DNA of 64,000 bases from Petunia secreta. Lineage: Eukaryota > Streptophyta > Magnoliopsida > Solanales > Solanaceae. Positions within the stretch are counted from its first letter, which is position 1; each line of letters begins with the position of its first letter. Positions 22,700 through 34,651 of this stretch are shown piece after piece. A program made the position numbers and the translations under genes. Below the pieces are notes generated by a model that saw nothing but the letters and a program-made list of their open reading frames with translations, had not been told where the DNA came from and ran no database searches. The stretch is taken from NCBI GenBank assembly GCA_029990175.1, contig JARKIP010000017.1:33281001-33345000 (forward strand), read 5' to 3'.

Positions 22700-25330
22700 C
22701 ACGAGAGGAAAAGAGAGCCTAGTCTCCCATTTACCAATGCCAGCAAGTCCTTACAGGACACTGAGACTCGTTATCAGTAGTTGCAGAAACTAGCCTTGGC
22801 TCTTTTCACGGCCACTCGCAAGCTACGCCTTTATTTCAAGAGTCACGTGATTATGGGTGGTTATCGGTCGGTTCGGTTCGGTTTTGGACCTTATCGGTTT
22901 GGACTATCGATTTTCGATTTTTAAAAGTGCTAAACTAATAACCGAACCAGTAAGGTATCAGTTATCACTTTTTAGATTATCGGTTTTAGGTTCTTATCGC
23001 TTCGGTTTTTGGTTTAACCATTAAGAAACTTAGAGCTAACAATTATAATCACCTCTTAAATGGTTGCACCAAATACAAAATAGACTTCTATAAACTAATG
23101 GAGGAGACGAGGAGTGAAATAGTAAATCAATATTTGAAGTAGAGGAGGTGGGTTGAAAGCTACACAAGTAACAGGAGACTAGGGTTTGAGGTTCCCAAGC
23201 TCCAACTAATAGCAAATAAATATACTATTTTTATATACATAGGTGCAAGATAGTGAATTTAAAAACCTTATTGGATTATCGATTTAACCTATAAGGAAAT
23301 GTGTAAAACTGACAACCGAACCGATAACCCAATAATTTTTTTTACATAAAGTTAAAAAACTGATAACCCAATAACCCAATACCAATAAACCAATAACGTT
23401 TTATCGGTTTAAACCAAAAAATGCACTGCCCTACACGTGATAGTAGTCATCTCATCCTTTCCACAAAAGACCATTCTGCACAAGCCTGAACTCTCAGGGC
23501 GGCTAGCCAAACGGGCAGTCAAGCTGAGTGAAGACGACATCATTTATCAATCGCAAAATCACAAGTTCAGATTTCATTGCTAACTTCAATATTGACATAC
23601 TTCCCAAGGTCGCAGATGAACTACAAGCTACAGGAAGAGTAACGCTCAGGGCATGAACCATCTATACAAATGGAGCGTCCAACGTCGAAGGAGCTAAACT
23701 TAAGCTTGTGTTGGTCACCCTCTTGGATAAATTAATCTAGAAAGCAATAAGTTGTCCTTTTATTATAAACAATGTAGCAGAGTATGAAACTGTCGTCCAC
23801 AGACTCAAGCTAGCCTATGCACTAGGGGCGAGAGAGGTTAACCTCTAAAGCGATTTACAGCCAGTAGTCAATCTGGTAAAGGGAGTATTTGTGGCTAAAT
23901 ATGCACGTATGCAGGGATATTTGGCTTGAGTAGAGGCGCTCCATAAACAGTTCCAAAAATGGGTTATTGTGCAAGTGACAAAGAGAGGAAAACACGGAGT
24001 CAGATTCATTATCTACTTTATTTGCGGCCGCGGATATGAGCCATGACTGCTCGGAAGTAGTAATATAATTGACATATTTTCCTTTGAATTCCAAGAAGTA
24101 AACTCGACAGCATTTGTCTAGGACTGGAGTAATCTGCTGATAGACTACCTTGGAAATACTTCTCCATGATAGAAATGCAAGTAGAAGGTTAACGGTGCTG
24201 GCTGCCCAATACTGCTTAGTTAATGGGGAACTATACGGACAGATGTTCGGCAGACAACTAGCCAAATACTAAGGCCCAACTCAAGCTGACTATGTGATGA
24301 GGGAAGTCCATGAAGAGCATTGTGGAATTCACTCAAGAGGAAGGTCGCTAGCCCGCAAGCTAATCAAGGCAGGTTACTTCTGGCCTCGAATAAAAAGTGA
24401 TGCAGATAAACTAGTCAAACAGTGTGACAAATATCAGCGGTTCATGCATATACTACATTAGCCAACCGAGAAGTTGCACTCAATAATGGCTACATGGCCC
24501 TTCATGAAGTTGGGGATGGATATTGTAGGTTTTTTATCCACAGTGCCCAGGGGCATCAAGTTTTTGCTCGTCCTAACCGATTATTTCGCTAAATGGGTAG
24601 AGCCAGCAGCTTACATGAAGTTTAGAGAGCAAGAGGTGATCTAGTTTATATGGAGGAACTTCTTGTGCCGATTCAGATTCCCCACTGAAATCTCTTACGA
24701 CAATATGCCTCAATTCGTGCAGACGAATTTCGCAGAATTTCTCAAGAAATGGAAGATCAAAGGGATAACTTTGACGAGATACCACTCAGTGGCGAAAGGG
24801 TAAGCATAATCTTGGAACAAGACGATCATAGATTGCCTGAAGAAGTGGCTGGAAGAAGCCAAAGGCAAATGGCTAAAGGAGCTACTAGGAGTGTTATGGG
24901 CATACCGAACTATACCAAAGTCAAGCACAGGGGAAGCCCCTTTCTCAATGGTGTATAGTTCGGAAGAAATGATACAATTCGCATAAGCGAGCCCATCCGA
25001 CAACGGGCGCACGTTGAAGATGGATCTAATAATGAGGCATCTGCTAGATGAGTGTTGTAAGGTCGCAATCGTGCGACTATCAACGAAAAAGAAACAGGTG
25101 GAGCAATATTATAAGAACATAACTAATATGTGTTCCTTTAAAGTGGGATACCTCCTTCTCAAGAGAGTATCCAAAATACAAAAGAGGTCAATGTTGGAAA
25201 GCTAGCCCTCAGCTGAGAAGGACCCTATAGGATCAAAGGGATCGCAAGCAAAGGAGCTTACACCCTCGAAGAAATGGAAGGTTATGACTTTTCAAACAAT
25301 TGGAACATGGCGTGGTTTAAGAAATATAAT
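22700..25330 (+). pseudogene. Element A RNase H and integrase remnants
   Basis: RT-linked RNase H ends around the hAT insertion: SHVI/VVISSFPQKTILHKPELSGRL reads across the 8-bp target duplication. The second RNase H (about 23660-23950) keeps YTNGASNVEG and a diverged AEYE block. Integrase follows: zinc finger HEEHCGIHS...CDKYQR (the second finger Cys is Tyr), GMDIVG with the first catalytic Asp, SYDNMPQF with the second, and then a GKW...WAYRT-type C-terminal region to about 25330. Many stops and shifts. Confidence 0.75.
22852..23433. mobile_element. hAT-type MITE inside element A
   Basis: A 582-bp non-coding element flanked by an exact 8-bp target duplication, cacgtgat (22844-22851 and 23434-23441), the hAT size. 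The ends tatgggtggttatcgg and (inverted) tagggcagtgcat are a weak TIR. Both arms are rich in ttatcggt / accgata-type motifs in opposite orientation. Confidence 0.88.
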
Positions 25331-25724
25331 CATTAAGCCTCAGGGTAAGGGCACCCGAGTTATTTCAAATGGACCTCGGTACTGAGGCGACGGGGGAGGA
25401 AAGGTCTGATAGGCACATAAATCCTAGACAGACCCATTATCTATCAACATAGGACATCTCGTCCCATGGCTTATATTCTTAAGTACAATTAATTGTTATC
25501 TTTAAACCCAGCGTCTCCATTTTTAATAACCTACCATGTTTCAGTTAGTAAATTTTTTATATATTAAATGTATCAATTCAATCAAGTTAGTCCTCGATTC
25601 TAACTCTCCTTCGGCCAAAATCTTATATTGTACTCGTCAATTCACCTCGCCTCCCTGTGAAATCGTGTATTGAATCGAAAATTTAATCTACACCTAGGTA
25701 AAAAAGGACGCCTTTTTACACAAT
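25331..25724 (+). other. Start of the 3' non-coding part of element A
   Basis: Non-coding DNA after integrase, with a purine-rich cgacgggggaggaaagg near 25390. It is interrupted at 25725 by element B and, by inference, continues at 32311. Confidence 0.5.
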
Positions 25725-26201
25725 TGTTTATGCCTAAATTTGGTCGTCTAAGTTAAATAATTGAATTGGTTAGAGGGTCACAAGCAATACAGTAAATATG
25801 AAGAAAAATACAGAAAATAAAGAGAGAAAATAATAGACAAGAAAATAAATAGTATTATTCCTTGAAAATAATTTAATTATGTGGATCGCTTTAATCTACA
25901 ATACAATGGTAGGAGGAGTATTTATAGCTACTATTTACCAAGTCCTAATTATGGTAAATACAAAGGCTAATAAGGATGTGGGCCTGCATACTCAAGGCGG
26001 CGGTATATACAAAATCCTAACTAGGAGACTGTAAACCCTAAGACGGGATGTATACCTTGCATCCTATGCCCGTACCAGCTGAGCGGCCATGGAGTGAGGA
26101 GCAGGCGTGGATCCTCTACGTGCGGTGACTTATAAGCTAAGTCTACTCTTACAAGCTAGACTCATATCCCCGTAGTCATAGGTGGCGTATTTATTCTCGC
26201 A
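25725..26201 (-). repeat. 3' LTR of element B
   Basis: Direct repeat of 31840-32310: tgcctaaattt.gtcgtcta at one end and tcataggtggcgtattt at the other. Shared landmarks include cctgcatactcaaggc and taccttgcatcctatgcccg. On the minus strand a TATA box (gctataaatactcc) lies at about 25918-25931. Confidence 0.88.
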
Positions 26202-28786
26202 TAGTCAATCCCCCCACTTGCTGAGTATTGTCGTAAGTAGTCAGGAAGTGAAAGAGGTATGCAAAAGGATGTGAAAAGATCTGTCACTAACTCCTTGAAA
26301 CTCGCAGTCTCTTTGGCCGAGATTGACTTTTGATTTTCTCTGGAAGCCAGGTATCTTCATTTGACTGGCTAATGTGAATTCCATGCACATTTCCCATAAA
26401 CGCCTTTTGCTGCGCCAAATTGTTTCATATCTCTGGGCCATAATTACATCGACCGTTCAGTGCTCCATTCTCATCTTATTCTGTCTATAAATAGGGGGAT
26501 AAACAAGAACCACAAACTTTCCTTCAGAAAATACATTACTTCTTTCAAGATTTCCGTATGAAAGAATAAATTCCCTTCTTAAAAAATGTTCACCTTTGAT
26601 CCTGGTTTGATATTCCCAGAAAAATTCCTCATTTAGAATGGATGGTAGATGAGAAAACTATAAACAAAAGAGCTCTCTCAATTTTTTTCCTTTTTTTCTC
26701 CATCCATGATTGGATGAATAGAGTCCCCGGAGTCATGAAGTTTGATCAGGATTGTAATGACGTTCTTTGGAATGTCTCTGGCATCTTCACTAATTACAGT
26801 GCGCTCATTTTCTATTGCATCATTTGTTTCATATTCCTCTTGTCATGCGGGGTCAGGACGCTTAGCCCTTACATCAGTCATGAGGCTTCTCTTCCTGGAT
26901 CCTTTTGGTATTAAGGTAGCTCCTTCAACAGTGTTGAGTTGATGCTTTGATGACTGCATATGTTTCTTGGTTGACAAGTGGATCCTGCTTCTCACCATCA
27001 GCCGATTAAGGTGTCACCAAGCTCTAAATCTGCCTGCGACTTGGGGTTGTCACCTTACTCGACTGATTCAGCTGAATTGCTATTGTGATGCTTCTTCAGC
27101 GCTGGCTGTGGACTTCTTTGGGGAGGAACTCCTCTCTGGCACAGTTTCCCAGCTCCCCATTGTGCTTGAAGATCCGGGGGGTTATGCACTCCCACTTGAC
27201 CAGTAGAAGTTGAAGCAGATCTTCAAGTTTATTTTCTGCGACAAGAGAAGGTCTCATCTATGCACGGACGCTTCCAATGTCCTTTGCTTAGGATGAATTG
27301 CTCGGGCATTAATTATATTAGTGACTGCGTGCCGAAGAATGCTCGGGCTGATATATCTCCTGATGTCAGGAAAAACTTTGGGTTGTCTGCTGTATAATAG
27401 GTACAATCCAGATGAAGGATCTCAACCGCTTCTAATTCAGAGGAACTTGCAGTTTTAGCCTTTTGAAGACTTTTAGTTTCTTAAGAACACATATAATGAA
27501 CAATGTTGTATTCGAAATAACTTACTCCCTCCGTCCCAATTTATGTGACACCATTTGACCGGGCACGGAGTTTAAGAAAATAGAGGTTGACCTTGTTAAA
27601 TATCAATTTTACCCTTGAAAAAGTAAGAGAGAGGAGATTTGAGTAATAAAAAAGTTGTTGGTAGGTTTAAAAGTATGTAGGGCCCAACAAGGGTAAAATA
27701 GAGATGATTCATTAAATAGTTGTCAAATAAGGAAAGGTGCCACTTATTTTGGGACAAACAAAAAAGGAAATGGTGCCACATAAATTGGGACGGAGGGAGT
27801 AATTGTGTATTGTATGCCTACAGGTTGCTGATATTAATCAAAATGGGCATTTATCAATATTTTATGCGTACTTGCATAACTACCTGTAGTGTAGTCAAGT
27901 AGCATGTTTTGGGTGCCTTTCTGGTAGTTTGTCATTTAAAGATGGGTGTGCGCACTATTGGGCGCTTCTTTTGCATTGGTACACGATGGCTTGCATTGTG
28001 CCTGTGATAGATGTCTTTTAGGGTTAGGCCCACGCCGGCAAGGGGATGTGTTTAGCCTGTTGTATGCAACAGGGCCTTTTTTTGTTCAAGCCAGAACGTA
28101 TGTGCTTGTTCGCTCGAGTGTTTTAAGATTTTATTGGCACTATTTAAGCGAGTAGTTTACTCTACTTTTGTAGCGAAAAATGAGTGTATTCCTTCAACTT
28201 AAGTTGTATCGAGGATGTGAATATTTGAATGTAGATGGTTCTGATTATAAAATTGACTAAGTAGATTAGTATTTTATTGATGAAAGGGGCGCGGAGACAA
28301 ATAAAAACTTATGAATGATAGGGCTAAGTGCCCGTATAAAGTGATAATAAATACAAAGAGCAAGAAAGGAGAAAATACATGTGTCGAGTGTGTAGGTCCA
28401 ATTGACCTTTCAAGAGTAGTACTTCTTAAGCCAAGTGATAGCTGTTGCTTTCACGATTTGGATGCTTTCATTTTTTGCTCATCGCTGCTCCATGCTTGAT
28501 GAAAGGCTGGCTTTTGGGAGGCTCAGAAGTGCTCCCCGAGGATTCCATACCAGCTAGTGTCGGATCCTGGTGCATAACTTATGGGCCGTTAACCACCCGA
28601 TGGTATAACTCTCCATTAATCAAACAGCAATGAACCGCCTGCCATCACGTGTGTCTACTTTCTGCCTTGTCCCTAGGAGTATTCTATTGTCCAAGTACTT
28701 TAGTAGTGCATGACGCTAATCAGTAGCGAATCCTATGTTTGGAACTTTGAGGTTCATCAGGTCCGCGGGGGTTAACTCAATCATTA
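26202..28786. other. Element B region between RNase H and 3' LTR, with an antisense TATA box
   Basis: No intact gene. On the plus strand (opposite to gag-pol) a TATA box tctataaataggggg sits at 26484-26498, about 285 bp inside the LTR, followed by an A/C-rich leader and an ATG at 26586. The downstream short frames (26642-26914, 26967-27206, 27946-28155) could be remains of an antisense gene like that of element C, but I see no convincing domain. A Stowaway interrupts at 27525-27799. Confidence 0.4.
27525..27799. mobile_element. Stowaway MITE inside element B
   Basis: A 275-bp element with TIRs ctccctccgtcccaatttat and (inverted) ataaattgggacggagggag, flanked by TA (27523-27524, 27800-27801). 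Well preserved, hence younger than element B. Confidence 0.93.
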
Positions 28787-29149
28787 TCAGCTAACCGCCT
28801 GAGTTGACGTCGCGTCTTCAGCCGCTTCATCATCTTTTATGCGTTTCTCCCGATAAATGAACTTCCATTTGTGAAAGTTTTTCAGAAGTGTCGTTATCTT
28901 TGTTTGCCGATCTGGCGTGCAGACAGCTTCCATGGAGAAGATTTCATTCACTCGATTGACCACCAACTGGGAGCTATTATAGAGACTGATCTCCCTGTCC
29001 CCCAATATGTAGGCTAAGTCAAGAGCTTGAATTATGGCTTTATATTCTGCTTCATTGTTCGGGCATCTTGCGGCCTTGCAAAAGATCCTCTTAATGGGTG
29101 TTTTGATCCATAAATCAAGTTCGGCATCCTCACATTTGAGTACTCCCAT
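28787..29149 (-). pseudogene. Element B RNase H fragment
   Basis: Contains CPNNEAEYKAIIQALDLA (the conserved NNEAEYEA block with the catalytic Glu) and ISLYNSSQLVVNRVNEIF, where the usual SDSQLV Asp is lost. The N-terminal TDGAS strand is not readable. The flanking regions on the minus strand (29150-29890) show only short pol-like scraps. Confidence 0.7.
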
Positions 29150-29894
29150 ATGGATTAACCAGTGCCAGAGCTAACTACTTCTGCGCTCCTTATCGCCTCC
29201 TCCACTTCCGACGCTAACTCTGCGCATAAATTCGTAAAGAAGTCCTCCAGGATTTGCGATCCGATAACTGTTCGGGATGATAAATGATGTAATACTCCCC
29301 AATCTCTTTGGCCCATTCTGCTAACCTTTTTTAAAGATCAGGCTTAGACAGAATGACCCGCATCGGTATAGAGGAGGTCACAACGGCCGTATGATTAAGG
29401 AAATATGGGCGCAACTCTTGCATTGCCATGGCTATTGCTGCCACGAACTGAAGTTGTAATGGAAGGCGTCCATCTGTCTACAAAAGTCCCTACTAGCGTA
29501 TTGTACAGGAAGTTTCTTCCTACCTTTTTCTCACGTAAGGACCACATTTCACGCCACTTCCGAGATTGTAACGTATAGCAACAGGTTCTCTCCTGGGACC
29601 GGTTCAGTGGTTATTGGAGGTTTCAGGAGGCTTGTTTTTAGTTATGACAATGCTTGACATCAGAGCATTGTCCATTCAGGATCTTCATATTTTACTAGCA
29701 CTTCGGAGATCTAGTACTATAATTCGGCGGCTCGGGGAACCAGATTAATCATCTCTGAAACACGCTCTCTTTGCTCTGATATCGCTATTCTGGCTTTTCT
29801 CTATATGGATGGATCCCATAGTGGCTCTCTGTTGATTATATTTACCTTTGCCTTCAACCTTGCATCGGAGCTCTTACCGAGTGTTTGGCACTCT

Positions 29895-30416
29895 CTAAGT
29901 GTTGAGGGTACTCCATGGTCGTCCCAGGATGACTTCGTATGAGAGATTACAAGCCGGTACCTGAAAAGGTCTCATGCTCGTCACGCTTGGAATATGGACC
30001 AGTAGAGCCAAATCCCCGACGGGTCTTTCGCAAATGCTGTTGAAGCTAGTTTTCCTACAGGGGCTCGAAATTATCTGACGATGCTGGCCTATCTTCTGCA
30101 ATATGTCCCCTCGAATGATGTTGAAATCACTTCCTGGCTCAATCAAATCTTGTTTAATATGAAAGTCATGCGCCTTAATTTGGACTATGAGGGCTTCATG
30201 GTGCTCCCTTTCCTCTTCTCTTGAGCTGAACGCAATCGAACTAGTAGGTAGTCTTAATGCTTTAGTCTTCCAAGTTTCATCCGACCTGGGTGTAGCAAAG
30301 ATCACATTGATACTTCGCTCATGCTTAGGTTTGGGTGCTCTAAATTGTCTCGCTCCTTCCATGCTCATGTCTTTGAGGTGTCCTTCCTTTAACAAGTGCT
30401 TAATCTGAAGCATCAA
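29895..30416 (-). pseudogene. Element B gag C-terminus/protease remnant
   Basis: A 173-codon frame with a linker rich in charged residues, then DLIEPGSDFNII (where D(S/T)GSS is expected) and NLSYEVILGRPW, the C-terminal motif of Tat proteases. The active-site triad is broken. Confidence 0.7.
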
Positions 30417-31030
30417 AGCTTAGCAGTCGACTGTAGCGTGGCCGTTACTCTGATGAAAAGCACAGTAGGCCGTTGAACTCTTCCCAGTTATGCTCTTAAT
30501 AGTAGGTGGCTAGTGCACCCTGGAACCTATTTTCCCAAAGTGATGGGCAACCAGCTCCACTGCATTCGCCCTTAGCCCGAAGTCTTTGAAACTGCACTAT
30601 TCTATGCTTTTCTCGTGTGATCTAGTTCCTCAGGAACTGTGTTACTTTCCCAATTCTACCTTCTCGCTTCATCCATGTATCTTTGATGGGCTCTAGAGGT
30701 GGCTCAAGTTTAAGATGAAGTTTCTCGTTGTACCATTTGTGTAAGGCATTCCATGTCGTCACCGGGTTTTAAGTTAGACTCCATTGTAACTCCCGGGTGG
30801 CTAATGAACCCCTGGAATTCAAAATCTTACCAAAAGCTACCATAGCAATATTATGGGAACTGGAGGAAGCTCTATGTGTTCCATCTGAAATCTCTCTAGG
30901 TAGTCGTTCAGCGGTTCATCGTCGTGTTGACGGATTTCAAAGAAATCTTCCATGCTCTTCTCTCACTTACAAGCTCCAGAATACGCCTTTTTAAACAAAT
31001 CCTGCATTTGGGTAAATGACTTGATTGACC

Positions 31031-31659
31031 CTATTGGTAGCTGAGTGTACCATGCGAGGCGCCTCTAATTAAGGTCGAGCCGAATCTTCTCACCAGAGCA
31101 GATTGTGTTTCTTCTTCAATAATCTCATTGTTTTTTACGGCTGTATAATAAGCAACAATATGCTCGTTCGGATCAGTAGTTCTGTCATACGTAAGGTTAT
31201 CCGGCAGGCAAAAGTACTTAGGTATGCGGACCGGTGCAGCACTAGTCTTATATGCATGCTTATAGAACTTCTGCTCATCTACAATGGTAACCTGAGGTGG
31301 AGCACCCGACACGTTATCGATCCAATCATAGATGGCCTTCATCTCCTTCAGGATGTCCTGAATGACAGGTGTTCCTTTGATATCTTTATTGTTAGGTGTT
31401 GTAGAGCTCCTAGGGACGGCCTCCATGTTGAGCCTTTGATTTGGAACGGATGGTTGTGATTCGTTCACGGGCATTGGTCATCGTAGGGATACTGGCCTTT
31501 GAAACGATCAATTGAATATCGCTCCTGATATTTGGGCCATGCTTTCGACCATGTTGGTCGAGTTTTTCTCTGCCCGTATTGCCGGGGTCTTGAAGAGATC
31601 AACAAGGAAATCTTTGAGCTTAGAGTTGTCTCAGTGTGGTTGATCGTCCTTGCCATCAC
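31031..31659 (-). pseudogene. Element B gag remnant
   Basis: Two frames (31659-31465 and 31474-31031) carry the gag N-terminus and a core with IPKYFCLPDNLTYDRTTDPN and ESALVRRFGSTL-like sequence, homologous to element A gag (PKKFHMPEIPWYDGTTNP). RC-zinc-knuckle sequence around 30440-30500 is scrambled. Gag starts about 180 bp inside the 5' LTR. Confidence 0.75.
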
Positions 31660-31839
31660 TGCCTACAGAGATTGAATCTTCGGTAGGATCTTCTGACCGT
31701 CCATTAAGATCATTGGGATCCTTTGCGGAATCGTCTATTGCATCAACAGTGTTCTTTGGAACGTTGTCTGCTGACATGACTTCGCCTTTTTATTGCATAG
31801 AAACCTACAATTGCATGGGCCCTATGGTGGGCGCCAAAC

Positions 31840-32310
31840 TGTTAATGCCTAAATTTGTTCGTCTAGGATAAACAATTAAATTTGTTGGAGGGTCACAAGC
31901 GATACGGTAAATATGAAGGAAAATACAGGAAATAAAGAGAGAGAAAATAATAGACAAGAAAGTAAAGAGTATTATTCCTAGAGAATACCGTATTCTGTGT
32001 GAATCGTTATATTCTACAATACCATGGTAGAAGGGGTATTAATAGCTACGGTTTACCCAGTCTTAATTTTGGTAAAATACAAAGACTAATAAGGCCGTGA
32101 GCCTGCATACTCAAGGCTGCGGTGGCATATTCAAAACCCTAAATAGGAGAACCCTAGGGGGAGGATGTATACCTTGCATCCTATGCCCGTACCGGCTGAG
32201 CGGCCGTGGCCTGATGAGCAGGCGTATGTCCTTTGTGCCCCGTGACTTGTAAGCGAAGTTTAGTCTCGCGAGCTGGACTCGTAATCATAGGTGGCGTATT
32301 TTTGCCAACA
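31840..32310 (-). repeat. 5' LTR of element B and adjacent primer-binding site
   Basis: 471-bp LTR; on the minus strand it starts TGTTGGCAAAAATACGCC and ends ...GGCATTAACA. Directly after it (plus coordinates 31822-31839) the minus strand reads TTTGGCGCCCACCATAGG, a typical gypsy primer-binding site. The TATA position reads TATTAAT (about 32034-32044), so this promoter is probably weaker than in the other LTR. Confidence 0.88.
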
Positions 32311-32349
32311 TTATAGTGTCTGAAAGATTTACGCACTAGAGTGACAAGC

Positions 32350-32570
32350 AAAGACGTTATCCACAGGCACAAGTACGTCCTCAATAGGAATAAATAGAGA
32401 CGCTCTCCGCAGGCTCAAATACATTCCTATTAGGAAAAAATAAAGATGCTCTTTGCGAGTACATATACATCCTCAATAGGACGAAATGAATATGCTCTCT
32501 GTGGGCATAAGTGCATCCTCAGTAGACAAAACAAATACGCTCTCAGTGAGCGCACACTTAGTCCTAACAA
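32350..32570 (+). repeat. ~46-bp tandem repeat in the 3' non-coding part of element A
   Basis: About five units start near 32353, 32401, 32447, 32493 and 32538 with (c/t)gctctc.g, followed by a catcctcaatagga-type block and an A-rich part. Tandem repeats after integrase are common in Tat/Ogre-type elements. Identity between units is roughly 65-75%. Confidence 0.75.
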
Positions 32571-32868
32571 TAGTTAGATGACTTGAGGATAAGCATAAAA
32601 TTGCATACATATAAACACAAAATTGCTAAGGCAAGAAAAAATGAACAAAAAACATATCGGAAAATATAATTTAGTTAATTAATCAAACCCCAAAGAATAC
32701 AAATTACAAATGATGATCAGGCGCGTTGATTATTCCAAGGATTGTCTAAAGCCAGAGGTAATAGTCAAATCAACAAGACCTAAGGGACTGAACCCAACGT
32801 TAAAGAGTTAACATCTACGCTCGTTATACTATTCGGTAGCGAACTCGAGTCCCAAGTCACTCCTTCAC

Positions 32869-33475
32869 TCAACAGACTAAGGTCTGTATGACTTCAATCA
32901 AAGCGCCCACTCCTACTAAGCCCATTCGCTCGAACACATCATCAAACAACCGGAGGTGGCGAAAACATGCTTCTACGATATAGTGCAAGTCCTTGTAGGT
33001 TTCTTGATATATATGAAGATAAACCAAGAAGGAGCACGAGGAAGAAGCTGGGTGGTTTGCATGAGGAAGAAACTCACGCTCATGGTGGACCATGATATTC
33101 AACCAAAGAAACATTGTAATGCCCAATAATATATGATGGACAAAAGGGGCGACGCAGACAAGCATAGAGATTAAGGTTTCTATAACCCAGTCGCTTTGAG
33201 AAGGAAAACCATAATACCAACAAAAGAAGCAGGCAAGGGACCATATAGTATCAATGGGATCTCCAAAGATTTGAAAATCACAAGAAGTAGACATCTCAAG
33301 ATAGCAATGACACCTAGATGGATTCCTCCGCTCGACAAGATTATCGCCACAACAATCGCTCTATTAGTTGGAAACTTCAATGTAGTTGGTCTATGTTTAT
33401 TGATAGAATTCACTCTGAGCGCCTCGTTAAAATCCCAGCAACACCTTAGTCTAGAGAAAGTCGTTCCCACTCATA
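32869..33475 (-). pseudogene. Antisense frame in the 3' region of element A
   Basis: On the strand opposite to gag-pol there are two overlapping frames. The first (33470-33180, no ATG) contains RLRCCWDFNEALRV. The second is 141 codons long (33294-32869), with hydrophobic stretches (ETLISMLVCVAPFVHHILLG, ITMFLWLNIMV) and a charged C-terminal half. A minus-strand TATA (tatatagg) sits about 250 bp upstream at 33719-33730. The position between pol and 3' LTR matches the antisense gene of element C, but I do not recognise a domain. Part of the frame survives in the duplicated copy near 35810-36160. It could be spurious. Confidence 0.35.
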
Positions 33476-34651
33476 ACGGAAGTGAAGGAAGGTGAGGCAC
33501 CAATTTTTTCCTAATTTTCAGTTCCCTAACACAACCTTCCAACCCCTGGAGTGGTTAGTCAACAGAAGGGTGAGAGAGTCTACTTTATAATTTGAAAGAT
33601 GGTAAGCCGGAATTATCATAACAATAGGAAAGAGATATGTGAAAATTTTGCAAATGACTAAAGCTATAGTTACAAAGATATTGGAAAGAGAATGATGAAA
33701 AGAAGGCGAAGGTAAGAGCCTATATATAGGCGAGAATGTGGGGAGGATAAAAATGGACTATGAAATGATTAAAAGATAATAATGGTGGATACGGAAAAAT
33801 GTGGAGCAGTAATGACATAGTGCAATAATGGCTCTCGGGAAAATTCAAAAGCAGGGCGACCAACTAGGCAATGTCACGTATACATTCAAGGGTAAAATAG
33901 AAATCATCAGTCAAACTAATGCAGACTGACATAGAGTTACAACCGGATACTCGTTGATAGGTCTTTTCGCGTCACTTCAGTTCCTGAACAGTTACTTCAG
34001 CGCTCAGAAAGTGGAAGGACTGACTACGTGGGTATAAAATATGCCACATGTAAATAGTGTATTGGAAAGCCAGCTTGCCCATAAAAGACAATTCCGAGGA
34101 CAACGGGCGTAGTGGATCAAAAAGAGTACACATCATCTTCATTAATTACGGTCGTACGAATCGCAGAGACGCAGGGCCAACATGCTTGCTATTACAGCCT
34201 TTCCGCCTTAAGGTTAGTCTAATTCACGAAAAGAGTCATACTAGAATAAGTATTGGAGTAAAGACTAGCATATAAGTACCCCAATCAACCCATGTAATTC
34301 TCATGCTGGAATACAACTAGAATCTTACTACTTTACTCTAATACTCAAGCAATACAATGCTAACTCTACTTTGCCTTTCTTCGATATTTTATTATTGCCT
34401 GTGATCCTGCTTTTAAATTTAATTATCTCCATTACGCTCAAGATTTAGGCACAGACATATGTCACTAAGATGCATGCAAACTAGTGTTCAAGAAGATATT
34501 TAATATGTTAATTATGCAAGAGTTTTATAACCAGAGTATTTTAGCAATATAAATAGTTGGCTATTTGAATTTTTACCTTTATAGTAAAGGTTCAATTGTC
34601 ACATCCTAACTCCCTTCCTCATTTCCCCAATCCTTCCCCCAATAAACATAA
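33030..34651 (+). repeat. Tandem duplication, copy 1 (3' end of element A plus right flank)
   Basis: Begins at aaggagcacgagg and continues through the antisense-frame area, 3' LTR (34027-34457) and flank (34458-34651). Continued by 35744-35806 after MULE 3. Aligns throughout with 35807-37440, with point differences and several indels (for example a ~55-bp stretch missing from copy 1 near 34215, and a shorter region near 36170 in copy 2). Confidence 0.85.
34027..34457 (+). repeat. 3' LTR of element A (copy 1)
   Basis: 431 bp, starts cgtgggtataaaatatgcca (the expected first T is C) and ends ...ggcacagaca. TATA-like catataagta at about 34270. Confidence 0.8.

Larger units (their letters stand above)
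25725..32310 (-). mobile_element. Element B: internally deleted Tat-like Ty3/gypsy retrotransposon (-) inside element A
   Basis: Two direct LTRs of about 470 bp (25725-26201 and 31840-32310) enclose, on the minus strand, a primer-binding-like site, gag, protease and an RNase H fragment. The RT and integrase are not recognisable, so roughly half of pol is missing. The PPT region by the left LTR (minus strand aagtggggggattgac) closely resembles that of element C. No matching 5-bp target duplication was found (acaat / ttata), so the outer ends may have been rearranged. Confidence 0.8.
17489..34457 (+). mobile_element. Element A: decayed Tat-lineage Ty3/gypsy retrotransposon (+), with nested insertions
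   Basis: Order: 5' LTR (17489-19256, interrupted by a solo LTR), primer-binding-like site, gag, protease, RT, RNase H, integrase (to about 25330), a long 3' non-coding part with tandem repeats, and 3' LTR (34027-34457). Element B (25725-32310) and a hAT MITE (22852-23433) are inserted in it. The gag style, the long post-integrase region and an antisense frame point to the Tat clade. The frame is broken by dozens of stops and shifts. No exact 5-bp target duplication is visible (tattg left, tatgt right). Confidence 0.75.

Noticed and set aside
25720..32315. Target-site duplication for element B
   Set aside because: Flanking pentamers acaat and ttata do not match, so nesting in element A rests on context rather than on a duplication.
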